Assembly: GCA_028222435.1 (NCBI GenBank)
Contig: JAOIST010000005.1
Span: 1-47,634, forward strand
Length of the DNA: 47,634 nt
Direction of reading: 5' to 3'
DNA from: Candidatus Pelagibacter sp.
GTDB lineage: Bacteria > Pseudomonadota > Alphaproteobacteria > Pelagibacterales > Pelagibacteraceae
Positions 8,075 through 17,487 of this stretch are shown piece after piece (position 1 is the first letter of the stretch; each line of letters starts with the position of its first letter). Position numbers and translations under genes: made by a program. Under the pieces are notes generated by a model that saw only the letters and a program-made list of their open reading frames with translations, was not told the origin of the DNA and ran no database searches.

Positions 8075-9862
8075 TTACTCCCTATTTAGCTGGCTTTTAA
8101 GCTTAACTAGTTCTGAATATGAGTTTTCATCCATGTTGTTAATTAATTTTTGCTCTAGAGATTCTATCTTCCTTAAATTGTACTGTTCTTTGTGGTCTTC
8201 AATAAGTTCATCAAATAAATCTAAAATTTCTTGCTCTTTTTTGTTTTTAACGATCATTTGAATGTTTGAGTTTTCATTAATCTCTTCGATAATTTTGGCA
8301 TGTCCGACATTAATTGTTTCTCTAATATTGTCTTTGTTGTTTTTGTCGCTTAATGAAGAAATAATTGTTTTTTTTAAGCTTTCATTTTTTTCAGCAAGAA
8401 AAATTACCTCGGATAACTCCTCTAATTTTTTTGAAGCAATTTCTAAATAATTTAAAATTATGAATAAAATTGAAAATTCAATTATTTGTATTCTTGATAA
8501 ATCTTTTCTTTTTAGATGTAAAAGTTTTGTTTCTTTAAGAATTTGATAATCTTTTTTCTTTTTATAGGGTGTAAACTTGTAATTTTTACTTGAAGTTTGA
8601 ATTGGTGTTAATTTTTTTATTTTTTCAAGAAAATCTTCAAGGACATACTTTTTTAATGTTTCATCCTGAATAGAATAAGATAAATTCTTAATTTCTTTTT
8701 CAAATTTTGAAATTTCGTAAGGATTGTTTTGATCTATTTTACTTAGATGATAATTCCAAATAAAAGATTGAATTATCTCTTTTTCTTTTAATAAATTTAA
8801 CAATCCCTCTTTACCATTATGTTTGATATAATCATCTGGATCTGCTCCGTCAGGCATTATAGTAAAATAAATTTTATTTTTTTCATTTATTAATGGAAAT
8901 AACTTTTCAGCAATTCTTAAAGCTGCTTTTTGTCCGCTTTCATCACCATCTAAACAAATAATGGGATTTGAGAAGAATTTCCAGATTAGACTAATTTGCC
9001 TCTCTGTAAGAGCAGTCCCTGAGTTAGCTATGACATTTTTTATTCCAGAAGTATAAACACTTAATACATCCATGTAACCTTCCACAATTAAAACCTCATC
9101 AGTCTTAGATCTTGAATCTTTTGCTTTATCTAAATTGAAAATCATATTTCCTTTTTTATAAAATTCTGTTTCAGGTGAATTGATATATTTAGCTAACTTT
9201 CCTTCACGAATAATTCTTCCGCCAAAAGCAATCGTATCACCTGTAATATTGTTTACTGGAAATAATATTCTAGAATTAAATCTATCAATATATTTTCCTG
9301 TTTTATCATTTTTATAATAAAGACCAGTTAAGTTAATTTCATCCTCAGAATATTTTTTTAATAATTCTTCATAATAATTATTTTGCCAAGGCACGTAACC
9401 TAATTGAAATTCTTCAATAGCATTTTTCTTTACACCTCTTTTTGAGAGATAGCCTGCTGCTTCTCTAGTATTAGAATTAAATAATTGTTGATGAAAATTA
9501 TTGGAATAATCATTGATAATACTTTTATAAGTTTGAAACCTTAAGTCTTTCTTTTGATCAAAATTAGAGAATCTATATGGTTGCATCCCTGCTTCGACTG
9601 CTAAAGTTCTCACAGCCTCACCAAAACCAATAGATTTTGTTTTCATCAAAAAATCAAAAATATTTCCATGTTCACCGCTACTAAAACAATGGTAAAATTC
9701 TTTTTCATCATTGACAGTAAAAGATGGGCTTTTTTCATTCTTAAATGGAGAAAGTCCAATAAACTCTTTTCCTCTTTTTTTTAACTGAACTGTTTTACCG
9801 ATAACTTGGGATACTTTTAATCTTAATTTTATTTCATCAAGGTATTCTTTGGGGTATTTCAT
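8075..9862 (-). CDS. dnaG: DNA primase DnaG
   Basis: A 595-residue primase that makes RNA primers for replication forks. The N-terminal CHC2-type zinc domain occupies residues 1-95, and the central TOPRIM catalytic domain shows [13 protein letters not shown] and [14 protein letters not shown], the acidic metal-binding motifs. The C-terminal part is Lys-rich and would hold the helicase-binding domain. The zinc site is degenerate: three of the four ligand positions of the E. coli site are Ser, Lys and Ser ([10 protein letters not shown] and HCFSSGEHG), leaving only one Cys. I recall similar substitutions in other alphaproteobacterial primases. Its ATG directly abuts the yqeY stop codon, and rpoD follows 62 nt later. 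Confidence 0.97.
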   Translation of the reverse strand: MKYPKEYLDEIKLRLKVSQVIGKTVQLKKRGKEFIGLSPFKNEKSPSFTVNDEKEFYHCFSSGEHGNIFDFLMKTKSIGFGEAVRTLAVEAGMQPYRFSNFDQKKDLRFQTYKSIINDYSNNFHQQLFNSNTREAAGYLSKRGVKKNAIEEFQLGYVPWQNNYYEELLKKYSEDEINLTGLYYKNDKTGKYIDRFNSRILFPVNNITGDTIAFGGRIIREGKLAKYINSPETEFYKKGNMIFNLDKAKDSRSKTDEVLIVEGYMDVLSVYTSGIKNVIANSGTALTERQISLIWKFFSNPIICLDGDESGQKAALRIAEKLFPLINEKNKIYFTIMPDGADPDDYIKHNGKEGLLNLLKEKEIIQSFIWNYHLSKIDQNNPYEISKFEKEIKNLSYSIQDETLKKYVLEDFLEKIKKLTPIQTSSKNYKFTPYKKKKDYQILKETKLLHLKRKDLSRIQIIEFSILFIILNYLEIASKKLEELSEVIFLAEKNESLKKTIISSLSDKNNKDNIRETINVGHAKIIEEINENSNIQMIVKNKKEQEILDLFDELIEDHKEQYNLRKIESLEQKLINNMDENSYSELVKLKSQLNRE

Positions 9863-10318
9863 TTAATTCAAAAGTTCTTTGATAATTAAGCTAACTTTTG
9901 AAAAATCAAGAGTGTCTGCATGTTTTGATTTTAATGCTCCCATGACTTTCCCCATATCTTTTATTGAAGAAGCTCCAGATGATTTTATAACTTCTTCGCA
10001 GATTTTCTTTGTTTCTTCTTCATTTAATTGTTTCGGAAGAAAAAAGCTTATCACTTCAATCTCTTTAGTTTCATTTTCTAAAAGTTCGTTCCGCCCTGCT
10101 TTCTTATAGACATCACACGATTCGTTTCTCTGCTTAATCATTTTTTTCAAAATACTTGTTATATCGCTGTCTGACAGTTCTTTTTGGCCTTTGGTTCGTC
10201 CTGCGATCTCAGCATCTTTTATAGCTGATACTACTAGCCTTAGAGTTGGATAAGTATTTTTATCCTTTGCTTTAAGTGTTTCGTTCAATTTTTCTTCAAT
10301 TTTCTTTTTTAGAGACAT
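9863..10318 (-). CDS. GatB/YqeY domain protein
   Basis: A 151-residue all-helical YqeY-family protein, similar to the C-terminal tRNA-binding tail of the GatB amidotransferase subunit. Recognisable features are TLRLVVSAIKDAEIAGR near residue 25, the central KKMIKQRNESCDVYKKAGR helix, EVISFFLPKQL, and the final MGKVMGALKSKHA...DFSKVS segment. The cellular role is not established; a link to tRNA or amidotransferase function is assumed from the shared domain. It heads the yqeY-dnaG-rpoD operon, and its stop touches the dnaG ATG. The 122 bp upstream are shared with divergent carA. Confidence 0.92.
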   Translation of the reverse strand: MSLKKKIEEKLNETLKAKDKNTYPTLRLVVSAIKDAEIAGRTKGQKELSDSDITSILKKMIKQRNESCDVYKKAGRNELLENETKEIEVISFFLPKQLNEEETKKICEEVIKSSGASSIKDMGKVMGALKSKHADTLDFSKVSLIIKELLN

Positions 10319-10369
10319 AATTTAAAATTATTTTAATCACAATTCTTATCCAAAATAAAAAGAACTTTC

Positions 10370-10398
10370 TTGACGATTTTATTACTATTTCATATGTT
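10370..10398 (+). promoter_or_regulatory. Candidate sigma-70 promoter for carAB
   Basis: TTGACG at 10370-10375 (5 of 6) is followed by a 17-nt spacer and TATGTT at 10393-10398 (4 of 6). Transcription would start near 10405, giving a leader of about 35 nt before the probable carA start. The region lies between divergent yqeY and carA. I see no terminator-antiterminator structure or PyrR-type leader in the short 5' UTR. Confidence 0.45.
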
Positions 10399-10440
10399 GC
10401 GCAAAATCATGTTCATAAGTTTTTTACTTTAACTCATGAG

Positions 10441-11649
10441 TTGTATTTGAAAGCTTCTATTCAAAATATAAACTCAATTAAAAATCTTAATAAGATCAAT
10501 TCTACTGCTATTTTAATACTTCAAAATGGTAAATTTTTCAGAGGCGTAGGTTTAGGTCACCAAGGCTCCGCTACAGGCGAGGTTTGTTTTAATACATCAA
10601 TAACTGGTTATCAAGAAATTATTTCCGATCCATCTTATGCTGATCAGATAATAAATTTTACTTTTCCACATGTTGGAAATGTAGGTACTAACCTTGAGGA
10701 CCATGAGTCCGAAAAGATATGGACTAAGGGTGTTATTATTAACTCTGAAATTACAAACCCCTCTAATTATAGATCGTTTAAACACCTAGACGTATGGCTT
10801 AAAAAAAATAAAATCGTAGGTATTACTGGTATCGACACTAGAAGCCTTACTAACTTTATTAGAGACAAGGGTGCTCCAAAAGGAACAATTTCTTTTTCTA
10901 AAACAAATAAATTCAATATCAAAAAACTGCTTTACCAGACTCAAAAATGGAGTGGTCTCAAAAATTTAGATTTAGCAGAAAAGGTCACAACAAAAAAAAA
11001 TTATATATGGGAAGGTTTAAAAACTTGGAAAAAAGAAAAAGGATATATAAAAAATGACAAAAAATTATTACATGTTGTCGCTATAGATTATGGAATTAAA
11101 AAAAATATATTAAGATATTTTTCTGATTTTAACTGTAAAGTCTCTGTCGTATCTTGTAAAACAAAAGCTTCTGAGATTTTAAAATTAAAGCCACATGGTG
11201 TTTTTTTATCTAACGGACCAGGTGATCCTGCTGCAACAGGTAAATATGCTATTCCAATTATTAAAGAGTTAATAAAAAATAACTTACCTATATTTGGTAT
11301 TTGTCTCGGCCATCAAATTCTTGCGCTTGCACTAGGTGCAAAAACAAAAAAAATGGGTCTCGGGCATAGAGGAGCTAATCATCCTGTAAAAAATTTAGTT
11401 AAAGGAAATGTTGAAATAACAAGTCAAAACCACGGCTTTGAAGTCGTTAAAAACAGCCTATCCAAAAAAGTTCAGATCACCCATCAGTCACTTTTTGATA
11501 ATAGTATTGAAGGTATAAGATTAAAAAATAAACCTGTGTATTCTGTGCAATATCATCCAGAGTCAAATCCTGGTCCACAGGACAGTGTTTATTTATTTAA
11601 AGATTTTGTAAGGGATATGAAAAAAAATGCCAAAAAGAAAAGATATTAA
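10441..11649 (+). CDS. carA: Carbamoyl-phosphate synthase small subunit (glutaminase)
   Basis: A 402-residue glutamine amidotransferase subunit that releases ammonia from glutamine for CarB, feeding both pyrimidine and arginine synthesis. The N-terminal CarA domain has [17 protein letters not shown], and the class I amidotransferase domain has the nucleophile Cys in FGICLGHQ and the His/Glu of QYHPES. The start is uncertain. No ATG occurs in frame near the beginning, so I use TTG at 10441 (TTG at 10447 is an alternative); either leaves about 20 residues before the conserved domain. The 3' end overlaps the carB start by 23 nt, so the two are co-translated. Confidence 0.95.
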   Translation: MYLKASIQNINSIKNLNKINSTAILILQNGKFFRGVGLGHQGSATGEVCFNTSITGYQEIISDPSYADQIINFTFPHVGNVGTNLEDHESEKIWTKGVIINSEITNPSNYRSFKHLDVWLKKNKIVGITGIDTRSLTNFIRDKGAPKGTISFSKTNKFNIKKLLYQTQKWSGLKNLDLAEKVTTKKNYIWEGLKTWKKEKGYIKNDKKLLHVVAIDYGIKKNILRYFSDFNCKVSVVSCKTKASEILKLKPHGVFLSNGPGDPAATGKYAIPIIKELIKNNLPIFGICLGHQILALALGAKTKKMGLGHRGANHPVKNLVKGNVEITSQNHGFEVVKNSLSKKVQITHQSLFDNSIEGIRLKNKPVYSVQYHPESNPGPQDSVYLFKDFVRDMKKNAKKKRY

Positions 11650-13060
11650 AAAAATTTTAGTTGTTGGTGCTGGACCTATAATTATAGGTCAAGCTTGCGA
11701 GTTTGATTACTCGGGTACACAAGCTTGTAAAGCACTAAGAGATGAAGGTTATAAAGTTATTTTAATTAACTCAAATCCAGCAACCATAATGACTGATCCA
11801 AATGTTGCGGATAAGACTTACATTGAGCCAATCACTTTACCAATTCTAGAAAAAATATTAATCAAAGAAAATCCTGATGCCATACTTCCTACTATGGGTG
11901 GTCAAACTGCACTTAATCTTGCAATGGAGGCAGAAAAAAAGGGTGTCTTAAAAAAATATAAAATAGAACTTATAGGAGCAAACTCCAAAGCTATCGCTAA
12001 CGCGGAAGATAGAAAAAAGTTTAGAAAAAATATGATTGATATTGGATTAGATTTACCAAAATCAAAAATAGTTAATAATCTAAGTCAAGCGTCTAGAGCA
12101 TTAAAACAAATAGGTCTACCCGCAATTATAAGACCTGCTTTCACCTTAGGTGGCCTTGGTGGTGGTATTGCAAAGAATAAAAAAGATTATCAAAAAATTA
12201 TAAAAAGCGGATTGCAGGAGTCGCCTGTCTCTCAAGTCCTTGTTGAAGAATGTTTAGAAGGATGGAAAGAATTTGAAATGGAAGTTGTAAGAGATAAAAA
12301 AGATAACTGTATAATTGTCTGTTCAATAGAAAATGTAGATCCAATGGGTATTCATACTGGTGACTCCGTTACTATAGCACCAGCATTAACTTTAACTGAT
12401 AAAGAATACCAAGTGATGAGAAATGCATCAATTGCATGCTTAAGAAAAATAGGTGTAGAAACTGGTGGTTCAAATGTTCAGTTTGCTATAAATCCAAAGA
12501 ACGGTAGGATGGTTGTAATTGAAATGAATCCTAGAGTTTCAAGATCTTCTGCTCTAGCCTCAAAGGCAACAGGTTTTCCAATAGCGAAAGTGGCAGCAAA
12601 ACTTGCTGTTGGCTACACACTTGATGAACTTAAAAATGAAATAACTAAAACCACACCTGCCTCATTTGAGCCAACAATTGATTATGTTGTAACTAAAATT
12701 CCAAGATTCACTTTTGAAAAGTTTGCTTCTTCAGAAGCTATTTTAGGAACCTCGATGAAGTCTGTTGGTGAAGCAATGGCTATTGGAAGAAATTTTAAAG
12801 AGTCTTTGCAAAAAGCTATAATTTCTCTTGAAACAGGTTTTTCAGGTTTAGATAAAATTTTTAACTTAAATTCAAAACAACTAGAAAAAAAACTTAAAGA
12901 AAATATTCCTAATAAAATCTTATTAGTTGGCGAAGCATTTAGAAAGAAAATAAATATAGATAAAATTTACAAACTTTCAAAAATTGACCCTTGGTTTCTA
13001 AGAGAAATAAAAGAAATTATAGATGAAGAAAATAGTATAAAAAAAAAAAGGTTTGCCTAA
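11627..13060 (+). CDS. carB: Carbamoyl-phosphate synthase large subunit, N-terminal half (frame interrupted)
   Basis: The first 477 residues of CarB. They hold the carboxyphosphate-synthesizing ATP-grasp domain, with [42 protein letters not shown] and [18 protein letters not shown], and the start of the oligomerization domain ([10 protein letters not shown]). The frame runs through an A11 tract at 13039-13049 and stops at 13058-13060, while the rest of CarB continues in the +1 frame. Removing one A would give a continuous protein of about 1076 residues, the normal CarB length. Possible readings are a sequencing error, transcriptional slippage on the A-run, or a genuinely split enzyme. Split CarB proteins are known in Aquifex and methanogens. 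The start is well supported by AAGGGA upstream of the ATG. Confidence 0.93.
   Translation: MPKRKDIKKILVVGAGPIIIGQACEFDYSGTQACKALRDEGYKVILINSNPATIMTDPNVADKTYIEPITLPILEKILIKENPDAILPTMGGQTALNLAMEAEKKGVLKKYKIELIGANSKAIANAEDRKKFRKNMIDIGLDLPKSKIVNNLSQASRALKQIGLPAIIRPAFTLGGLGGGIAKNKKDYQKIIKSGLQESPVSQVLVEECLEGWKEFEMEVVRDKKDNCIIVCSIENVDPMGIHTGDSVTIAPALTLTDKEYQVMRNASIACLRKIGVETGGSNVQFAINPKNGRMVVIEMNPRVSRSSALASKATGFPIAKVAAKLAVGYTLDELKNEITKTTPASFEPTIDYVVTKIPRFTFEKFASSEAILGTSMKSVGEAMAIGRNFKESLQKAIISLETGFSGLDKIFNLNSKQLEKKLKENIPNKILLVGEAFRKKINIDKIYKLSKIDPWFLREIKEIIDEENSIKKKRFA
13039..13049 (+). other. A11 homopolymer at the carB frame break
   Basis: Eleven consecutive A lie within carB. The upstream frame reads Lys-Lys-Lys-Arg-Phe-Ala-stop. 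With ten A it would read Lys-Lys-Lys-Gly-Leu-Pro-Lys-Asn and continue into the second half. Runs of this length are prone both to sequencing indels and to RNA polymerase slippage. Confidence 0.9.
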
Positions 13061-14858
13061 AAATTACAACTCGTTTAATTTTGTAAAATCTATTGGTTTT
13101 TCTGATAAAAAATTATCTCAACTTACTAACATTAAAGAAGATATAATTAGAAAAAAAAGAGAAGCATTAAAAGTTTTTCCGGTCTTTAAGAAAGTTGACA
13201 CTTGTGCTGCCGAATTTAAATCTTTCACACCTTATATGTATTCCACTTATCAGAGAAATTTTTCTACAAATACTGAATGTGAATCTGACCCCTCTAGTAA
13301 AAAGAAAATTATTATATTAGGTGGTGGTCCAAATAGAATTGGCCAAGGAATAGAATTTGATTATTGCTGTTGCCAAGCTAGTTTTGCTTTAAAAGAAACA
13401 GGATTTGAAACTATTATGGTTAATTGTAATCCCGAAACTGTTTCAACTGATTACGACACTAGCGATAGATTGTATTTTGAACCTTTAATAGAAGAGTATG
13501 TTTACAATATAATCAAAAAAGAAAAATCAAAGGGTAATTTGATTGGAATTATTACTCAGTTTGGTGGTCAAACTCCAATTAGACTTGCTAAATTTTTGCA
13601 TGATAATAAACTTCCAATATTAGGAACTCAATATACCTCTATAGATCTAGCTGAAGACAGAGATAGATTTAGAGATCTTTTAAATGAACTAAAACTAAAA
13701 CAAGCTGAAAGTGGAATAGCTAAAACCTTTCCTCAAGCTTTAAAAATAGCTGAACAAATTGGTTTACCAGTAATGGTGAGGCCTTCTTATGTTTTAGGTG
13801 GTAGAGCAATGGAAATAGTTCATGAAAAAAAACAACTTAAAAGATTTGTTCAGGAAGCTTTTAAGGCAGCAGAAAAAAATCCTATTTTAATAGATAAATT
13901 TATAGATCATGCCATGGAAATTGATGTAGACGCTATATCAGATGGTAAAGATGTTTTTGTTGCCGGTATTATGCAACATATTGAAGAAGCCGGTATTCAC
14001 TCCGGTGACTCTGCATGTAGTTTGCCACCAGTATCAATTAAACCTTTCTTGATTAAAGAAATTGAAAATCAAACAAAGAAATTAGCTTTAGCATTGAAAG
14101 TAAAAGGTTTTATGAATATTCAATTTGCAATCAAACAAGATGAAATTTTTGTAATAGAGGTTAATCCAAGAGCAAGTCGAACTGTTCCTTTTGTTTCAAA
14201 AGCTAAATCATTACCACTTGCGAAAATAGCATCAAGAATAATGGCTGGAGAAAAACTAAATACATTTAATTTAAATAGCAAAACTAAAAATATGTTTGCT
14301 GTTAAGGAAGCAGTTTTTCCTTTTAATAAATTTCCTAATAGTGATTTATTGCTTGGTCCTGAGATGAAATCTACAGGTGAAGTAATGGGTTTTGACGAAG
14401 ACTTTGGAATGGCTTTTGCTAAAAGTCAAATCGCTGCCTCTAATTCTCTACCAACAAAAGGACTTGCTTTTATTTCCTTAAAAGATAGTCACAAAGATGA
14501 AGGTGTTGCATTAGCTAAGCAACTTACGAAATTAAAATTTAAACTTTGTGGAACTGGTGGGACAGCTGATTATATTAGCAAACACGGAATACCATGTAAG
14601 AAAATAAACAAAGTAAATCAAGGCTCACCCCATATTGTTGATATCTTAAATGCAAAAAAAATAGCTTTAGTTATAAATACTGGTGGAGGTAATAGTGAAA
14701 AACAATTAAGTGATGCTATTGCTTTAAGAAGAGCTACCTTAGTTAATAAAGTTCCTTATTGTACAAACATGTCAACTGCTCAAGTTTGTGTTGAAGGTAT
14801 TAAATCGTTAAAAAATAAAGAAATAAAAGTAACCTCTCTACAAGAGATAGAGAATTAG
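13053..14858 (+). CDS. carB: Carbamoyl-phosphate synthase large subunit, C-terminal half
   Basis: A 601-residue second part of CarB in the +1 frame. It holds the rest of the oligomerization domain, ending with the family motif VDTCAAEF. Then comes the second ATP-grasp domain, which phosphorylates carbamate ([46 protein letters not shown]), and the C-terminal MGS-like allosteric domain ([14 protein letters not shown]) that binds UMP/ornithine-type effectors. The nominal TTG start at 13053 overlaps the stop of the first half by 8 nt. If translated separately it could be coupled, but the simplest reading is one gene with a one-base indel in the A-run just upstream. Confidence 0.93.
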   Translation: MPKNYNSFNFVKSIGFSDKKLSQLTNIKEDIIRKKREALKVFPVFKKVDTCAAEFKSFTPYMYSTYQRNFSTNTECESDPSSKKKIIILGGGPNRIGQGIEFDYCCCQASFALKETGFETIMVNCNPETVSTDYDTSDRLYFEPLIEEYVYNIIKKEKSKGNLIGIITQFGGQTPIRLAKFLHDNKLPILGTQYTSIDLAEDRDRFRDLLNELKLKQAESGIAKTFPQALKIAEQIGLPVMVRPSYVLGGRAMEIVHEKKQLKRFVQEAFKAAEKNPILIDKFIDHAMEIDVDAISDGKDVFVAGIMQHIEEAGIHSGDSACSLPPVSIKPFLIKEIENQTKKLALALKVKGFMNIQFAIKQDEIFVIEVNPRASRTVPFVSKAKSLPLAKIASRIMAGEKLNTFNLNSKTKNMFAVKEAVFPFNKFPNSDLLLGPEMKSTGEVMGFDEDFGMAFAKSQIAASNSLPTKGLAFISLKDSHKDEGVALAKQLTKLKFKLCGTGGTADYISKHGIPCKKINKVNQGSPHIVDILNAKKIALVINTGGGNSEKQLSDAIALRRATLVNKVPYCTNMSTAQVCVEGIKSLKNKEIKVTSLQEIEN

Positions 14859-15517
14859 TAAACCTTCCAGTCTGTTGGGAAAGTTACATAATTAACCTGA
14901 ATACACCTTCGTTCTTTTTTAATCTCCTTTTTTTCCATTCCATGCCAAGATTCTGGCCCGCTTGTAAAAAAATATCCATAATTATGTTTATAAGGAACTG
15001 TTTTGACTTTGGCTAAGTTTTTGTCATAAAAGTCAGTTCCTAAATTTTCTGACTCATTATGTAGATTGATAAATATAATAGATGACATTAGTTTTTCTTT
15101 GATGTCGCAATGAGGCTTAAGCCAAAAACCCTCTCGGTCACATATCACTTCTAATCTAACATACGAATTACTTAAATCTTTACCAATTAAAGCGCCGATC
15201 TTTTTATAAACTTTTTCAGATCTTAGCTCTTCAATAAAATTGGTTAAATGAGGAAACTGATTGGTATTCTCTTTAGTAACATAGCATCTTATTTTTTTTG
15301 CCTTACCTCCATCTTTAATACCTGAGCGAAAAGCTCCATCGCCTCCATCAAGAGCTCTTGTTCCATCATAATTTAGATTTTCATTTTTAGGATCTGGCAC
15401 ATTAGCTTCACTTATTTCTTTAATGGCTTTTTCGGTTAAAGGTTGATTAATTTCAAAATGATCGAAAGGATCGCTGAAAGACTTTGTTTTATTTTCTAAT
15501 GACTTAAATAATTCCAT
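14855..15517 (-). CDS. 2-oxoglutarate/Fe(II)-dependent oxygenase family protein
   Basis: A 220-residue protein with the iron-binding facial triad of the 2OG-Fe(II) (prolyl 4-hydroxylase-like) fold: His136 and Asp138 in KPHCD, His192 in ESWHGM, and the 2OG-binding Arg at 203/204 in RRCIQVNY. The strand SIIFINLHNESENLGTDFY after the HxD motif is typical of the jelly-roll core. The substrate is unknown. It starts within the end of the ELM1-family gene (14 nt overlap), so the two form a transcription unit. Enzymes of this type often hydroxylate small molecules, lipids or protein side chains. It overlaps the convergent carB stop by 4 nt. Confidence 0.78.
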   Translation of the reverse strand: MELFKSLENKTKSFSDPFDHFEINQPLTEKAIKEISEANVPDPKNENLNYDGTRALDGGDGAFRSGIKDGGKAKKIRCYVTKENTNQFPHLTNFIEELRSEKVYKKIGALIGKDLSNSYVRLEVICDREGFWLKPHCDIKEKLMSSIIFINLHNESENLGTDFYDKNLAKVKTVPYKHNYGYFFTSGPESWHGMEKKEIKKERRCIQVNYVTFPTDWKVY

Positions 15518-16454
15518 TTGTTTTTAATTTTGACTTTATTAAAGGAGCAATTCTATTCACTTCATTTAAACTTTCGTAACTCCATTCTTCCACATTTACT
15601 TCTAGCTCTTTGGTTATTCCTAAATTAGTCATTAAAGTATAAAATTTTTTAAATCTAGTATTTTTTTTGACTGGTTTCATCATCGCTATGTAAACTGGTT
15701 TACCTGTAATAGCAGCCTCAGAAATCATAGATGTAGAATCGCAGGTTACAACAGATAAATCCGATATAGCTAAAGCAGAAAGATAAGCTCTTTTATCAAC
15801 AGTTTTAATTACAGTATGATTAAAACCAAAAGTATCGTAAGCCTTTTTTATTATTTTTTCCGGTGTCCTATAGGATGGAATTATAACAATTTTATATTTG
15901 TCGGGAGTAAAAATTGTTTTTATTTTTGTAAACATTTGATGAATAGAAGTATCGTCATAGTTATAATATTTATTAGGTCCTCCAATTATAAAAGATACTA
16001 ATTTTTTTTTATCTTTATTTATTTCAAGATAGCTAGCGTTATCTTTAATTTCTTTTTTTGTTAAATAATGAATAGCTCCTTTAGTTGTAAAAACATTTTC
16101 ACCTTTTATGCCATCATGTTCTGGACTGATAATTAAATCAAAATGTTTAAATGAAACCTTTGGATCTTGAATATGAATTGTAAAAATTTCTTTACCTAGT
16201 CTTTTTTTTAAAGCGATAGATGGAATAACACTTTTTCTACCACAAGATATTACAACCCTACTATCACAAATAAATTTTTCTTTAACAAGATTTTCAGATA
16301 TCGGGGTAAATTTTGGAGGTATTAAATTCCAGAAAGATTTTAATTCAATATTCTGATGTTTATAACTTAACCCTAAAGCTCTCGCCAACCCTTCAACTTG
16401 GCTTACCATTCCGTGCATACCTTGTGTCAAAAGAATTGCTTTTAATTCTAACAT
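15504..16454 (-). CDS. ELM1-family (mitochondrial fission ELM1-like) protein, GT-B fold
   Basis: A 316-residue protein of the ELM1/DUF1022 family, shared by alphaproteobacteria and plant mitochondria. Seen are the N-terminal LLTQGMHGMVSQVEGLARALG segment, VISCGRKSVIPSIALK, IHIQDPKV, ISPEHD, the FIIGGPNKYYNYD loop, and the C-terminal VTCDSTSMISEAAITGKPVY, which resembles the nucleotide-sugar site of GT-B glycosyltransferases. The bacterial function is not known; a glycan or envelope role is plausible from fold but not shown here. There is no signal peptide. It is co-oriented and overlapping with the 2OG oxygenase and divergent from trxB, with 26 bp between. Confidence 0.82.
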   Translation of the reverse strand: MLELKAILLTQGMHGMVSQVEGLARALGLSYKHQNIELKSFWNLIPPKFTPISENLVKEKFICDSRVVISCGRKSVIPSIALKKRLGKEIFTIHIQDPKVSFKHFDLIISPEHDGIKGENVFTTKGAIHYLTKKEIKDNASYLEINKDKKKLVSFIIGGPNKYYNYDDTSIHQMFTKIKTIFTPDKYKIVIIPSYRTPEKIIKKAYDTFGFNHTVIKTVDKRAYLSALAISDLSVVTCDSTSMISEAAITGKPVYIAMMKPVKKNTRFKKFYTLMTNLGITKELEVNVEEWSYESLNEVNRIAPLIKSKLKTNGII

Positions 16455-16480
16455 GAGTTCCTATATATAATCATAATAAG

Positions 16481-17428
16481 ATGAATAATAAATCAACTAA
16501 ACATACAAAAGTGTTAATTCTTGGATCTGGTCCTGCGGGTTATACGGCTGCAATTTATGCGGCAAGAGCAATGTTAAAACCTATACTTGTTTATGGTTCT
16601 CAACCTGGCGGTCAACTCACTACAACTACAGATGTAGAAAATTATCCTGGATATTCAAAAGTAATACAAGGTCCTTGGCTTATGGAAGAAATGAAAGGTC
16701 AGGCTGAAGCTGTTGGTACTGAAATGATACAGGATCATATTAGTAAAGTAGATTTATCCAAAAAACCATTTGAAGCCATTGGTGATAGTGGTCAGGTTTA
16801 CACTGCAGATACATTTATAATCTCTACAGGTGCTCAGGCAAGATGGTTAAATTTAAAATCAGAACAAGAGTTTAGAGGTTTTGGAGTTTCAGCGTGCGCA
16901 ACATGTGATGGATTCTTTTTTAAAGAAAAAGAAGTTGCGGTAGTTGGCGGAGGTAATGCAGCTGTTGAAGAGGCAATGTTCCTTACAAAATTTGCTTCAA
17001 AAGTTTATTTAATACATAGAAGAAACGAATTAAGGGCTGAAAAAATGCTTCAAGAAAAATTAAAAGCTAATAAAAAGATAGAGATTATTTGGGATAGTGC
17101 CGTTGATGAAGTAATAGGAACTGCTGAACCTAAAGTAGTTAATGCACTCAAAATTAAAAATTTAAAAACAAATAATATTACAGATTTAAAAGTAGATGGT
17201 CTTTTCATTGCAATAGGGCATGATCCTGCTACTGCTTTATTTAAAAATCAGCTTGATATGGATAAGGAAGGTTATTTAATTACTAAATCTGACTCTACTG
17301 AGACTAATGTTCCCGGCGTATTTGCTGCAGGAGATGTAAAAGATAAGGTATTTAGACAGGCTGTTACTGCCGCTGGTATGGGATGTATGTCTGCCCTAGA
17401 GGCAGAAAAATATTTATCTTCAAAATAA
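16481..17428 (+). CDS. trxB: Thioredoxin reductase (NADPH)
   Basis: A 315-residue low-molecular-weight thioredoxin reductase that reduces thioredoxin with NADPH through FAD. The FAD-binding LGSGPAGYTAAIYAARA is at residues 14-30, the redox-active CATC at Cys139 and Cys142, the NADPH-binding GGGNAAVEEA follows, and the C-terminal FAD motif is VFAAGDV. Length and domain order match the family. The ATG at 16481 leaves a normal N-terminus. An Atm1-type exporter gene follows after about 60 nt. Confidence 0.96.
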   Translation: MNNKSTKHTKVLILGSGPAGYTAAIYAARAMLKPILVYGSQPGGQLTTTTDVENYPGYSKVIQGPWLMEEMKGQAEAVGTEMIQDHISKVDLSKKPFEAIGDSGQVYTADTFIISTGAQARWLNLKSEQEFRGFGVSACATCDGFFFKEKEVAVVGGGNAAVEEAMFLTKFASKVYLIHRRNELRAEKMLQEKLKANKKIEIIWDSAVDEVIGTAEPKVVNALKIKNLKTNNITDLKVDGLFIAIGHDPATALFKNQLDMDKEGYLITKSDSTETNVPGVFAAGDVKDKVFRQAVTAAGMGCMSALEAEKYLSSK

Positions 17429-17447
17429 TTAGAAATGTAAAAAAATT

Positions 17448-17463
17448 AGTAACTTCTGTTACT
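17448..17463 (+). other. Small inverted repeat between trxB and the ABC exporter gene
   Basis: AGTAAC-TTCT-GTTACT forms a perfect 6-bp stem with a 4-nt loop, and two flanking bases on each side can extend it (U-A and U-G). It lies in the 59-bp gap between trxB and the next gene. No T-run follows, so it is not a classical terminator; an mRNA processing or protein-binding site is possible. Confidence 0.35.
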
Positions 17464-17487
17464 GATAAAGCAGCTTAAGTGGTACAA

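Noticed and set aside
17440..17475. Short frame ending VTSVTDKAA-stop between trxB and the ABC exporter gene
   Set aside because: No start codon or ribosome binding site and too short to distinguish from chance.
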